Part shown: positions 1 through 10,838 of the stretch, one piece after another | Position numbering within the stretch: position 1 is the stretch's first letter | Layout: each line of letters begins with the position of its first letter | Assembly: GCF_002104995.1 (NCBI RefSeq) | Contig: NW_024468256.1 | Coordinates: forward strand, 846,675-910,674 | Reading direction: 5' to 3' | From: Linderina pennispora | Taxonomy: Eukaryota > Kickxellomycota > Kickxellomycetes > Kickxellales > Kickxellaceae | Length of the DNA stretch: 64,000 bases | Position numbers and translations under genes: made by a program | Notes under the pieces: generated by a model | Seen by the model: only the letters and a program-made list of their open reading frames with translations | Told to the model about the DNA's origin: nothing | The model's database searches: none

Positions 1-6
1 GAGGTG

Positions 7-417
7 TTAGTTTGAGCCGCCGCGCAGGGCCAGTACCAGGTGCAGCACGGAGCCGCCCTCGATCTTATAGAACTCGGCGGTGTTCGGGTCGTCCATCTGC
101 TTGCCGCCGAAAATCAGGCGCTGCTGGGGAGGGGGAATGCCCTCCTTCTCCTCGACACGCTCCTTGATCTGCAAGACGGTCGACGTCTTCTCAATATCAA
201 TCTCAATCTACGCGGAAAGGAGGCGGGTTGCTGTCAGTGCAGGAACGAGGAAGGGAGCAGGTGGACGTGTGCTGTTTGTCGCTTACCTCCTTGCCGGTGA
301 GAGTCTATGAGGGCGGGTGTGGGGCAGTTAGTTTTGGTGAATGCGTGGTGGCTGCGGTGTGTGGGGGGCGCAGATTGGAATGCGCGAGTGGAATAGTACC
401 TTGACCTTGATGTTCAT
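7..417 (-). CDS. NEDD8: NEDD8/Rub1 ubiquitin-like modifier, copy 1
   Basis: This is a ubiquitin-like protein that is conjugated to cullins after C-terminal processing. Three exons on the minus strand are 417-400 (18 nt), 304-287 (18 nt) and 207-7. Splicing gives 78 codons including a predicted Met start; exon 1 encodes MNIKVK, exon 2 TLTGKE, and exon 3 begins IEIDIEK. The NEDD8 signature [11 protein letters not shown] and the C-terminal LALRGG followed by Ser-Asn are visible, so maturation would remove two residues after Gly76. Introns of 95 and 79 bp have GT..AG ends, and both micro-exons recur exactly in copy 2. It is divergently paired with TTC27, with about 300 bp between the starts. Confidence 0.95.
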
Positions 418-718
418 TGCGGGCTGTAGCGAATTAAGAATTGGAAAAGTGTATAAGCTGAGGAAGCAAGAGCGGGCTCGAAGGACGGGTCAGTTTACGC
501 ATGTAGCTCGAGGGGGCTGCGAGGGGCAGGGAGGTGACGCTCAAAGTGGCCAAAGTGACAAAAGGCAGCCAGTGATTTTTTCAGAGCCATTACTCAGCAC
601 GTTCTTTGAACTTCTCTCAAAAAAATTTTCGTTTATAAAGGGGATAAAAGTTGCTGCTGCATCGACCTTGTATTCAGCATACACCATCCTGTATTCCACA
701 CCATACTTTATTTCGACC

Positions 719-3515
719 ATGGCGCTGAGCACACTGGAGAGACAGCTTCTGCTGGGGCAGACGGTGGATCGGAGCGCAGACGCACAGACGGATCAGAGCG
801 CAGAGGCGCTGGCAGCGCTGCTGAGCCAGGGTCAGTATGAGCAGGTTTTGCGGTCGGAGGCAGCGCAGTATCTATTCCGTACGCTGGCCGCAGACGAGGA
901 CGTGACGGCGTCGTCCCTGCAGGCAACAGCGCAGCAGCAGGCGCAGCAGTTCACCACGCAGCACGGGGCCGCAGGCTGGGCATCACTGACGTGGATCGGA
1001 GCAGCAGCACTGCAGGCATTCATCCAGACGAACTGGACGGGCCCCGAGTTCCTAATGGACCCGGCAGAGCTTTTACTGGCCGTGGCAGACAAGTACAAGG
1101 AAGGGTTTATTGCAGCCGCGCCTACAGAGCTGCCCGAAGGCACTTCCAAGCACGAGATCGGGCGACGCGACCAGCTGGGACGCGTGTATCTGGGAGCGGA
1201 GCAGAGCAAGGAGCGGGCGGCGCTCGACCAGTCGCTACTGGAGATGTTGGCAGCCGACGGCGAGGAGGCGTATACGCTGACGCCGCGGCCGCTGTTTCTG
1301 GCACTTGCCCGCTGGCTGCTGGTGGACATGGCGTGCGATGAGCGCGACCAGGCGGTAGGCAGCGCAAGGTGGTGGGCATCCCGTGTTTTGCTCGCACAGC
1401 AGAGCCTTTTGGAGTACCCGGCCCAGTCGCTGCTGGACCAGATCATGGACGGCTACAGTGCTGTGGAGCAGCAGATGCCGGCGGCGCCTGCCGAGCCGGT
1501 GCCGGAGCTGGGCGAGGACAGCGTGGTGGAGGTGCAGGAGACGGTGCATGAGCCGATGAGCCGGTCGGCGGCGACCCACACATGGGATGCGGTGGGGGCG
1601 GGCGACCGCGAGCTGTGGGCAAGGCTCAGCATGGAGCACGGGGTGGCCTATGCGCAGCACCAGATGACGCGGGACGCGGTGCAGCAGCTAACGGCAGCGC
1701 AGGCGGCCAGCGGGCTGCAGTGGGAAATCACAGGCGCCAAGGGCAAGCGCACGCGGTTCCAAGAGTTCGACACCGCGCAGCTGGTGCTGCTAGCGCAGAG
1801 CGCCCAGCCGGCCCGCAAGGCAGATCAGGGGGCGGCGCCCGAGAGCTTTGCGCTGAACGACGACACGCTGCTGGAGCAGATTGCATTCACGGATCTGGAC
1901 ATATCGGGGCAGCAGCAGCTGCGGGGGCTGGACGCGAGTGTTTTGCTGGCGCTGTGCCTGAATGTGCAGAACGAAAACCCGGCCCATGGTCTGACGTCCG
2001 AGCAGATGATGCCGTTTGTGGTGCGTGTGCTGCAGCACCCGGGCAACTGGAGCATCTACACGATGGCGTGCTGCAGCGGTCGCGGCTGGAGGCAGCCAAA
2101 ACCCGCACTGTGGAGCGCGCGACGCTGCAGCTGCAGGCCCTGGTCGACCAGATCTCGCACCCGCTGCCCGAGGCCCACGAGGCAGGGCCATGCGAGCGCC
2201 TGCAGTTCTTCCATGCGCTGGCGCTGCCCAGCCAGTGGGAGCTGGAGCGCGAGCTGGCCAAGCAGTTCATGGCCCTGGGCGTCGTGCGCTCGGCCCTGGA
2301 TATCTTTGAGCGCCTGCACATGTGGGACGAGGTCATCGCGTGCTACCAGATGCTGGGCCAGGAGGAGGTTGCTGAGCGCATCATCCGCGAGCAGCTCGAC
2401 TTGGCCCCGAGCCGCCCCAAGCTGTGGTGCCTGCTGGGCGACCTCAAGCAGGACCCGGCCCACTGGCGCCACGCCTGGGATGTCTCGGGCTGCCGCTACG
2501 CCCGCGCCATGCGCTCGCTGGGCGCCTACCATTTCGCGCGCAGCGAGTTCGACGACTCCGTCGCGTGCTACAAGCACGCGTTGAAGCTCAATCCGCTGTT
2601 CGAGCGCTCGTGGTACATCCTGGGGTGCGCGGCGCTCAAGACCGGCGACTACGACACCGCGCGTGACGCCTTCCAGCAGGTGGTCCATATTGACTACGAG
2701 AACTCGGAGGCCTGGAACAACCTGGCCAGCATCCACATGCGGTCCAATGACGCGTCACAGCGCCAGCAGGCGTGGTATGCGCTGCGCGAGGCCCTGAAGG
2801 GCAAATACGACTCGTGGCAGATCTGGTCCAACTTTTTGACCGCATCCATGGCGCTGGACCAGATCGGCGCCGCCATCCACGCCCTGGACCGTATCGTGCA
2901 GCTGCGAGCCGAGAAGGACGGCGCTGCCTGCGTCGACCTGGACATATTGCGGGGGATCATCTCGTCGCTGACACGCGGCACCTTGACACGTAATGACAAT
3001 GAGCGCGAGGCCCGCCGCAAGGAGCAGCAGTACTCAAAGTACATTGAGCACCTGCTGGTCAATGCCATCGAGGCCAAGATCACCAACTCCGCCCCGCTGT
3101 GGCGCGCCATGGCCGACTTTTGGTTCTGGCGCCGCGACTACAAGCACTGCCTCGACTGCTACATCAAGGCGTACCGCTGCTACTCGCAGATGCCCCAGGT
3201 GTCCTACGCCCCGCCGGTCTTCAAGGATGCCGTCGATGCCGCCCTGGAGCTTGCCGACATGTACGAGAACCTCGGCGACAAGGTGCAGGTTGTCAAGGCC
3301 CCTCCTGCCCAAGACGGCCAGCAGCAACACGACCAGGAGGTCGCGGTGACGACCAGCGCAAGGCCGCTGCCATCGAGCAGCCCGTGTGCAGCGACTGGAA
3401 GCACCAGACAAAGATGCTGCTCAGGGGCCTGATTGGCAAGGGCAAGGGGTCGTTTGAAGGCACCCCGGACTACGAGCGGCTCGTTGAAGCACTGAAGGAG
3501 CTCCGCCAGGCCTGA
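719..3515 (+). CDS. TTC27: TTC27/Emw1-like TPR protein, copy 1 (two frame breaks)
   Basis: This is a large tetratricopeptide protein of the TTC27/Emw1 family; in yeast Emw1 is essential and linked to cell-wall integrity. The start is ATG at 719 (MALSTLERQL) and the expected length is about 932 residues. TPR-type helices are clear in the C-terminal half, for example WYILGCAALKTGDY near residue 625, followed by EAWNNLASIHMR. The frame breaks at about 2,068 and 3,344. At both sites copy 2 has one extra base that keeps the frame, so copy 1 seems to have lost single bases there. The protein ends LVEALKELRQA at 3,515. I consider this an intact gene with sequencing errors. Family assignment is from recognised sequence features, not a search. 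Confidence 0.85.
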
Positions 3516-4220
3516 ATCGCAGCGTCTTTTTAAATTGCGAGCCATGCGGTCTCCCCCCATGCCTTGCCGGTCAGCCTTTCTTGTCTCGGCCGATATATTC
3601 CGGAGGAGGTTTTGCGTAACCCACTCTGCTCCCAGTTCGAGCGCCAGAAGCGAGTAGGACTGCTAAATAAAAAACACTGGCGTTTTTACCCGACAACGCG
3701 ATCTGCTTGTTTGTGGAATGCACGCCCAGACACGAACGCCAGCAGTTGATCCGCCTGCGGCATGTCGTGTTTTGGCTGTCCTGGATGAACAAGCCGAGAG
3801 GCCGACAGAGCTGATCCTTCTGTTCTCCCTCTAAGCAGCAGCAAAATAAAATAGCGTAGGGCGACGATCGCACACCATCCGCTGCTGGTGCTGGCAGTTT
3901 CCGACTTGGCAACTGCCAGCAAGTTCCATAGCGACTCTTGGCTGCATTGTGCACCCAACTCGGCCGGCCCAATCAATGGTCTCCTACTGGGGTTTCCCAA
4001 TGTCAAGCATCGCCCTTTTGGCGGGCACATTGGGGGAGGGGCGGGAGCCAGGAGGGACAGCGGATTTTTTAGACAGCGCAGACGAAGCAGCAGGGGGAGG
4101 GCGCTTTCAGATGTTTTGAAGACAGAGCCAAGAAGAATTGAAATCTCTGCTCCTTTTCATCCATTAATCAGCTTTTCCTCTACATTTTCCACTAGCACAA
4201 AGAAACCACACAGAAAAACC
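3516..4220. other. Intergenic: TTC27 3' side and HMG-CoA synthase promoter, arm 1
   Basis: This 705-bp stretch has no convincing gene. It holds the TTC27 3' flank and the upstream region of HMG-CoA synthase, with a pyrimidine-rich leader just before the ATG at 4,221. I see no clear TATA box or sterol regulatory element. Confidence 0.6.
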
Positions 4221-5699
4221 ATGGTTGCCCGCGCCGAGAACATTGGTATCCGTGCCATCGAGGTCTACTTCCCGAGCCGTGTAAGTTGAATTCATGCTCT
4301 TTGCAAAGATGAGGAGAGCCCCCGGGACGTGTGCAAACAACAACATCAGCCGCCGGGCAGCAGCAGTAGCACTCAGTGCCTCTCTCTTCCTCCCTCTTCC
4401 CCTCTCTAGTACGTCGACCAGGTCGAGCTCGAGCAGCACGACGGCGTGTCGGCCGGCAAGTACACGATCGGTCTGGGGCAGTCCAAGATGGCGTTCTGCG
4501 ACGACCGCGAGGACATCTCGTCAGTGTGCCTGACGGTGGTGCAGTCGTTCATGGAGAAGTACAACGTGTCGTACAGCGACATCGGGCGCCTGGAGGTGGG
4601 CACCGAGACGATCATCGACAAGAGCAAGTCGACCAAGACGGTGCTGATGAAGCTGTTTGAGGAGTCTGGCAACTTCAACGTCGAGGGCATCGACACGACC
4701 AACGCCTGCTACGGCGGCACCTCGGCGCTCTTCAACGCCTGCCAGTGGATGGACTCGTCGGCGTGGGACGGCCGTCTGGCGCTGGTGGTGGCCGGCGATA
4801 TCGCCGTCTATGCGTCGGGCAACGCCAGGCCGTCGGGCGGCTGCGGCGTCGTCTGCATGCTGGTTGCTCCCGATGCCCCGCTGGCGCTCGAGTTCCCGCT
4901 GCGCGGCACCTTCATGGAGAACACCTACGATTTCTACAAGCCCAACATGTCGTCCGAGTTCCCCACCGTCGACGGCCCGCTGTCGGTGACCTCGTATGTG
5001 CGTGCCCTCGATAACGCGTACCTGGCCTACATCGATGCCCTGGAGAAGCGCGCAGCCGAGTCCGCAGCCTCGCTGGACAGCGTCGACTACCTGGTCTTCC
5101 ACTCGCCCTACACCAAGCAGGTCATCAAGGGTTTTGGCCGTATCGCCTACAACGACTTTTTGCGCAGCCCCGATGCCCCGCAGTTCGCCGATGTCCAGCA
5201 GTTCAAGGACATTGCCCGCGAGGACTCGTACACCAACAAGGTCCTCGAGAAGGCCTTCATTAACGTCTCCAAGCAGGCCTTTGCCGCCAAGACCAAGCCC
5301 TCGCTGCTGGCCGCCTCCAACATCGGAAACATGTACACGGGCTCGGTCTTCTTTGGCCTGGCCTCGCTGCTCACCGAGGTGTCCTCGGCTGACCTCCAGG
5401 GCAAGCGCATTGCCCTGTTCTCCTATGGCTCCGGATGCGCCGCGTCCATGTACTCGTTCCGCGTCCGCGGCAACACCGAGGAGATCGCCAAGGCCCTTGA
5501 CCTCAAGGCCCGTCTGGACAGCCGGACCAAGGTCTCGCCTGTCGAGTTCGAGCAGATCATGGCCCTGCGCGAGAAGACCCACAACGCCCTCGAGTACGAG
5601 CCCCAGAGCGACGTCTCCAAGCTCTTCCCTGGCACCTTCTATCTGCAGAAGATCGACTCCATGTGGCGCCGCGCCTATGGCCGCACTCCGCTCAACTAG
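4221..5699 (+). CDS. ERG13: Hydroxymethylglutaryl-CoA synthase, copy 1
   Basis: This cytosolic enzyme condenses acetyl-CoA with acetoacetyl-CoA to HMG-CoA, an early step of the mevalonate/sterol pathway. Exon 1 is 4,221-4,280 ([20 protein letters not shown]) and exon 2 is 4,410-5,699. They are separated by a 129-bp GT..AG intron with a pyrimidine-rich acceptor, giving 449 residues with no frame break. The catalytic triad of the family can be read: Glu86 in EVGTE, Cys120 in [11 protein letters not shown], and His251 in VFHSPYTKQ. Length fits the cytosolic form, with no targeting extension. A GTG at 4,446 also opens the long exon 2 frame, but starting there would lose the conserved N-terminus. 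Confidence 0.97.
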
Positions 5700-5744
5700 A
5701 GAGAGCTGCTTCTCGGAAGCCGCTGGGCGCTCGGGCGGAGCCAG

Positions 5745-5780
5745 TGATTTCTGCTTCTTGATTTCTGCTTCTTGATTTCT
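5745..5780. repeat. 14-bp tandem repeat in HMG-CoA synthase 3' UTR
   Basis: The unit tgatttctgcttct occurs twice in tandem, with a third partial copy, about 45 bp after the HMG-CoA synthase stop. The same motif is present at the matching site of arm 2 (around 38,396-38,431). Confidence 0.8.
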
Positions 5781-6041
5781 TTTCCCCAGTAATTTTTCTA
5801 CCCTAAACAAAAACAAGCTTCAAATCATGGTACTTTCGACTTTTACATTAATTTCATACTCGTGATGATCTTCAGCTGCAAACAGAAGGTGTTGAGATCA
5901 GGGAATGCCAGCAAAGAGACGGCCGGGTGGGCTGGAATGCTGTGTGGAGGAGCCTCGAAAATGGGGTGAGAATGTCTAGTGGGATGGAATTTGAAAAAGA
6001 AAAGCGCACAGAGACTACTGAACATGAAAGCAGCCCTCTGC

Positions 6042-7130
6042 TCATATCCGCAGGCCGCTGCCGCCAACAGCCAGCGACAGCACCACCGCAGCCATCGTCC
6101 ACGCCATTGCCGCTGGCCCGACAGCCCGAGCGCCACTGAGGTCCACAATCGCCCGCCCATCGCTGTTCACCTTGGCATCAAAGAACTCTGGGTAGAAGTT
6201 GCCCACATCGTCGCCCTCATACGGCAGCGCATTGAACTTCTTCGTGGGTGTCCACACATCGCCCTTGTCGTAAAAGTCGACCTCGACAAAGTTCATCCAG
6301 ATCGACTGTCCACCGCGGCATGTAACTGCATGGTACTCGAGCTGGTACCCGTTGGTCGTGCCCAGGTTGAACGGATACGGCAGGTTCGTGTGCTGCACCT
6401 TGTTGATCGTCGCTGTCTGGACTATCAGGTGCGGGATCAGGAGAATCGATTCGGTCGACCGCGTCCACGGCCCGCACGTCCATTCGGCGCCGTACGTGAA
6501 CGGGCCATCGAGCTTGAGCACTATTCCTTTAAACTGAATAAAGTGCTTCTTGTAGTTTGAGATGGCCGGCGACTCGGCAAACACCACCAGCCGCGTGCCG
6601 TCGGAAATCATCTTCTCCAGCGTCGGCCACTTCCCAGTCACCGTCTTGCTGGGCAGCATGTATGTGTCGATGCCCGAGCTCACGAACGCCTGCTCCACAG
6701 CAGCTGGGTCCGCCGTGGTCTCAGCGCCATCCAGGAATATCGTCACCACCTCGTTGGGGTTGTCATCGAGCCACGCCTTCACAATTTCCAGCGTCGCCGC
6801 CAGCGTGCCGCCGTTGATCACGCTGCAGTCGGGGAAGCACAAATTCACCGAGCCCGCCGTCGAGCCCTTGTAGATGTCCAGATGCAGCCCACGCACCCCG
6901 TCCTTCAGCTGCTGCTTGATGTCCTTGTACTGCGTGCCCGGCAAGCCCGAGCTGTTTACCAGCGCAAATGAGGCATGTGTCGAGATGTGTGATACTTCGT
7001 TGAATGCCCGCGAACACAGCTCGCTGGATCCGTTGCACTTTTTGTTGGCTGCTAGAACAAGCACCAGCTGCATGGCGCATAGTGCAAATGTCAGCAGGCC
7101 CCGGAGCCCAATCGTACAATGGCTGCTCAT
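6042..7130 (-). CDS. Secreted PLC-like phosphodiesterase (PI-PLC X-type fold), copy 1
   Basis: This 362-residue single-exon protein has an N-terminal signal-like segment (GLLTFALCAMQLVLVLAA). Its hydrophobic C-terminus (AAMAWTMAAVVLSLAVGG) follows small residues, which suggests GPI anchoring at the cell surface. The body resembles fungal PLC-like phosphodiesterases: ISTHASFA carries the first catalytic His (His52), then GVRGLHLDIY, WLDDNPNEVVTIFLDG and a wide TIM-barrel-like remainder. Where related proteins usually have Cys-His in the LCH..C motif, this one reads LCFPDC, so Phe99 replaces the second His. Both copies share this, so activity is doubtful and the substrate is unknown. It is divergent from DDX47 across a 1.4-kb gap. 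Confidence 0.8.
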   Translation of the reverse strand: MSSHCTIGLRGLLTFALCAMQLVLVLAANKKCNGSSELCSRAFNEVSHISTHASFALVNSSGLPGTQYKDIKQQLKDGVRGLHLDIYKGSTAGSVNLCFPDCSVINGGTLAATLEIVKAWLDDNPNEVVTIFLDGAETTADPAAVEQAFVSSGIDTYMLPSKTVTGKWPTLEKMISDGTRLVVFAESPAISNYKKHFIQFKGIVLKLDGPFTYGAEWTCGPWTRSTESILLIPHLIVQTATINKVQHTNLPYPFNLGTTNGYQLEYHAVTCRGGQSIWMNFVEVDFYDKGDVWTPTKKFNALPYEGDDVGNFYPEFFDAKVNSDGRAIVDLSGARAVGPAAMAWTMAAVVLSLAVGGSGLRI

Positions 7131-8529
7131 GGCAGGATATGTGAAACGGTGGAATGAAAAAATGTAGGTCGTATAGTAAGGTGGACGATGAAAGGGAAGA
7201 GGGAGTGTTGCGGCGAAGACGGGAGACGGGTAGAAAAACGAAGAATAAGCTGAAAACGAGAAAGCCTAGGTGGACAGAAAGAAGGGAGGGATGCTGGAGC
7301 AGAGCGAGTGAGAAGACCCAAGATTGAACACAAAAACAAACGCGAAGGAAGGGGGATCACCAGTCCAAGCAAGTACGCTATTACTTTCTTTGCTGGGCAC
7401 GAAAATACACCACTCTATTCGCTAAACAGCCGTGTCTTTTACTGAGAGAAAAAGATGCCTCTGGGCCAACCAGCCACGACAGAGAGCAAGGGCGAGATTT
7501 ATAGAATCGGAGAACGGATAGCACAGCAAAATAGTGGCTGAACCAGGCTATTAATACAACACACAGGCGATGTGTGTAACCAAGGAAGGCCTAGAGACTG
7601 GATGAGTGGAAAAAGGCGAGCAGGATTGTTTAGCGCAGACAAGAGCTGCAACCGCCCGCCCTTTAACCTACATCCCTCGCCCACTGGCTGAATCCACCCG
7701 CGCAGACACAATACAGCAGCCAGTCGACTTTTTCTTCACTGTGAACCGCTTTTTTTGGGGAGGGGATGGCCAGCGCTCTAGCGTGGAGCGAGGGCATGCA
7801 CACCTCCACACATGTAATTCTCACAACATTCCCTTGGGCAGTTCCAAGCAGTTAATGCTTTATTGCCTCGTCCTTTTTCTTTTCTCTTTGCACACGGTCT
7901 CTCGCCACCGGATTGCAGCCTGCACAGAGCCTGCCACTGCAAACTTTCTTTTTGTTTTTCTCCAGAGGCAGCCCGTCCCCATGCACAAGCAATCCCACCT
8001 TTTATCCAGACCTCGGCTATTCCGGGCTCCAGGCGATCTATAATTAGCTTTTCTAAACCCCATCGTCCCGCAGTGCCCACAGACTGATGGTCCCACACAC
8101 ACACAACCACCACCACCACAGCCCGTGCGGGATTGGGTGGAATATCGCCTTGGGCTAGGCTGATGTGACTCGGGGTTTAGCCCGCCTCCATGGGATGCCA
8201 GGACATCGCCACATATCGTCCGTGCCGTCATCGTCGGCAGCGACATGCTGCATGATCGCCATTGCAACGACAATTGTGACTTTGCAAATGTAAACATTGC
8301 CGGTACTGCTCGGTTCGCGTGCGGCTTTGGTCAACGTCGATCCTGCTAGTCGGCGCAATAAACAGCGAGTTGCCTCTGCATAGCGATCTGATCCATAGAC
8401 CAATCACTGCGGATCGGATCACTGCGGATCCTCGGCTTTTTTGTTCAAACTTTTTTGGAGCGCATTGGTAAGCTCTCCTTCACCACTGTCTCTTCATTTA
8501 TCCTCGCCTCCAGCTACCTCAATTCCACA
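7131..8529. promoter_or_regulatory. Divergent intergenic region PLC-like / DDX47, arm 1
   Basis: This 1.4-kb region has no supportable gene. It holds a CT-rich leader for the PLC-like gene, a (CA)n/(ACC)n microsatellite at about 8,092-8,120 that is 4 bp longer than in arm 2, and a 15-bp tandem duplication at 8,403-8,432 just upstream of DDX47. Confidence 0.6.
8403..8432. repeat. 15-bp tandem duplication upstream of DDX47
   Basis: Two adjacent copies of atcactgcggatc plus two bases lie about 100 bp before the DDX47 ATG. The same arrangement is kept in arm 2 (around 35,738-35,766), so it predates the duplication. It could be a paired factor-binding site, but this is inference. Confidence 0.6.
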
Positions 8530-9873
8530 ATGTCGGACACAGAAGAGGCACCCAAATCGTTTGCCGATATCGGCGTCATGACACAGCTGTGCGAGGCCTG
8601 CGACAAGCTTGGCTTCAAGGCACCCACCGAGATCCAGCGCGACGCGATTCCTTGGGCCCTGCAGGGCCGCGACGTGATCGGCCTGGCGCAGACCGGCTCC
8701 GGAAAGACCGCTGCCTTTGCGCTCCCGATCCTGCAGGCGCTCTGGGAGAACCCATCCCCGCTGTTTGCATGCGTGATGGCGCCGACGCGCGAGCTGGCGT
8801 TCCAGATTGCAGAGACATTTGAGGCGCTGGGTTCGGCGATTGGCGCGCGGTGCGCAGTAGTCGTTGGCGGCATGGACATGATTGCACAGCAAATCGCCCT
8901 GTCGCGTAAGCCACACGTGGTGGTGTGCACCCCAGGCCGTCTGCAGGACCACCTGGAGAACACCAAGGGCTTTTCGCTGCGCACGCTAAAATACCTGGTC
9001 ATGGATGAGGCAGATCGGCTGCTGGACCTCGACTTTGGGCCCAAGATTGACCAGATCCTAAAGGTCATCCCACGCGAGCGAAACACGTTCTTGTTCTCGG
9101 CCACCATGACCACCAAGGTAGCGAAGCTGCAGAGGGCGTCGCTGACAAACCCTGTCAAGGTTGAGGTGTCGACAAAGTACTCAACTGCCGACAAGCTGCT
9201 GCAATACTACATGTTCTTCCCATTCAAGCGCAAGGACTGCTATCTGGTGTGGCTGCTGAACGAAATGGCGGGACAGTCGGCGATTGTGTTTGCGCGCACC
9301 TGTAACGAGGTCCTGCGTATCGGTTTGCTGCTGCGCAACCTGGGCATCGAGGCTATTCCTTTGCATGGCCAGCTCAGCATGGATCGCCGCATGGGAGCGC
9401 TGAACAAGTTCAAGTCTGGTAAGCGCAACGTCCTGGTGGCCACCGATGTGGCCTCGCGTGGCCTCGACATCCCGGCCGTCGACATTGTCGTCAACTACGA
9501 CATTCCGACCCACTCCAAGGACTATATCCACCGTGTCGGTCGCACAGCCCGCGCTGGCCGCTCGGGCCGTGCTATCTCATTTGTGACCCAGTACGACGTG
9601 GAGCTGCTGCAGCGTATCGAGCAGGTCATTGGCAAAAAGCTGGACGAATTCCCGGGCAACAAGGATGAAATCATGCTTCTGCAGGAGCGCGTCAACGAGG
9701 CACAGCGCATGGCCACGCTGGAGCTCAAGGAACTGCAGGCCAAGAAGGGCAGCAAGGGCAAAGGCAAGCGGTCGCGCGATGACAACGACGACGACAACAG
9801 CAAGCGGATCTCGGTGGACGAGGCCAAGAAGATCCGCAAGGGCGGCAAGGGCGGCAAGAAGCAGCGGCGATAA
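8530..9873 (+). CDS. RRP3: DEAD-box RNA helicase DDX47/Rrp3, copy 1
   Basis: This nucleolar ATP-dependent RNA helicase family acts in 18S pre-rRNA processing. The start ATG at 8,530 ([15 protein letters not shown]) gives 447 residues with no frame break; an upstream in-frame stretch has no ATG. Motifs in order: Q motif GFKAPTEIQ, Walker A AQTGSGKT (53-60), PTRELA, TPGR, DEAD (159-162), SAT (190-192), ARTCNEV, and [13 protein letters not shown] near residue 334. The C-terminus is Lys/Arg/Gly rich ([20 protein letters not shown]), fitting nucleolar RNA binding. The AlkB-like gene follows in the same direction about 110 bp after the stop. Confidence 0.95.
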   Translation: MSDTEEAPKSFADIGVMTQLCEACDKLGFKAPTEIQRDAIPWALQGRDVIGLAQTGSGKTAAFALPILQALWENPSPLFACVMAPTRELAFQIAETFEALGSAIGARCAVVVGGMDMIAQQIALSRKPHVVVCTPGRLQDHLENTKGFSLRTLKYLVMDEADRLLDLDFGPKIDQILKVIPRERNTFLFSATMTTKVAKLQRASLTNPVKVEVSTKYSTADKLLQYYMFFPFKRKDCYLVWLLNEMAGQSAIVFARTCNEVLRIGLLLRNLGIEAIPLHGQLSMDRRMGALNKFKSGKRNVLVATDVASRGLDIPAVDIVVNYDIPTHSKDYIHRVGRTARAGRSGRAISFVTQYDVELLQRIEQVIGKKLDEFPGNKDEIMLLQERVNEAQRMATLELKELQAKKGSKGKGKRSRDDNDDDNSKRISVDEAKKIRKGGKGGKKQRR

Positions 9874-9985
9874 GCACGCCCCCGTCACTTACCATAAAAA
9901 TGCAATTTGTCCTGTGTGTATGTTCTGTTGCTGCATCAATGCATTTTACACAACCAGCATGCGTGCATGTGCTTTATATGTTAGT

Positions 9986-10747
9986 ATGGCTGATACGCAG
10001 GAGCTGTTTGCAGAGCTGTTTGGCGACGCGTCTGATGGAGAAGGAGCCGACTCTCCAGACAAAATCGACAACGAATTCGCACACCACGACGCCTTGCTCC
10101 AGCTAATGAACGATTCCACCTTCCTCGGGTCCGCTAGCACCCCTCACATCGACGAGCCGGTGCCAGGCTTCAAGATCCACCGCAACGCTCTTCACCCAGC
10201 CCTCTGCACCGCATTCTTTAACTGGCTCTCCGCCGAGTACTTTCCCCACACCTCCACCGACACGTCCGCAAAGAGGATCAACCAGGGAATGCACTTTGGC
10301 GCCATGACCGACGCCTCCACGCCCTTTGGATTCCTGTCCCGCATGTGCTGCGAGCATCCACTGCTGCTGCCAAAGGAGGTGCGTGAGCGCCCTGTGCTGT
10401 TTGATCAAGCAATCATCAACCTATACGACCCAGGCGAGGGAATCGGCGACCATATCGATCTTTTGAGGTTCGGCGATGGGATCGCTGGCTTTAGTTTTGG
10501 TGCGCCCGCGCTTTTGCGCTTGAGACCAGTCAAGGACGATGATATTGAGAGAGCAGCAAGGTATGCAGACCATGACAACGGGGTGGTCCCAGGCGAGGTA
10601 TCGGCATGGATCAAGCCAGGGGATATCTACGCGATGGCGGGCGATGCACGGTTCCGCTGGTCACATGGGTTTCCAGCTCTGCACCATTCGGGTGACCCAG
10701 TCCTCGATGGGCGCCGCATATCAGTAACGCTGCGCAAGCTTGCATAA
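9986..10747 (+). CDS. AlkB-like 2-oxoglutarate/Fe(II) dioxygenase, copy 1
   Basis: This is a 253-residue oxygenase of the AlkB type, a family that oxidatively demethylates nucleic acids or proteins. The iron triad is readable: His156 and Asp158 in GDHIDLLRFG and His227 in RWSHGF. The AlkB signature R-x5-R near the end is RISVTLR (Arg244, Arg250), and the preceding NLYDPGEGIGDHID matches the family. The start at 9,986 (MADTQELFAELFGD) is preferred because an upstream in-frame ATG at 9,959 is not conserved in copy 2, where it is Ile. Which ALKBH subfamily it belongs to, and the substrate, cannot be decided here. QNG1 begins 91 bp downstream. Confidence 0.88.
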   Translation: MADTQELFAELFGDASDGEGADSPDKIDNEFAHHDALLQLMNDSTFLGSASTPHIDEPVPGFKIHRNALHPALCTAFFNWLSAEYFPHTSTDTSAKRINQGMHFGAMTDASTPFGFLSRMCCEHPLLLPKEVRERPVLFDQAIINLYDPGEGIGDHIDLLRFGDGIAGFSFGAPALLRLRPVKDDDIERAARYADHDNGVVPGEVSAWIKPGDIYAMAGDARFRWSHGFPALHHSGDPVLDGRRISVTLRKLA

Positions 10748-10838
10748 AAAATTTTCTTTGTTTTTCGTTATTTTTTCGGTTCCTTTTCCTCTGCTTCCGT
10801 TTTACACAAACTCTCTTTATTTGCCCCATTTACCCAAA

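Noticed and set aside
4521-5816. 431-codon open frame on the minus strand opposite HMG-CoA synthase
   Set aside because: It is a shadow of GC-rich third positions; composition is low complexity and the plus-strand enzyme is certain.
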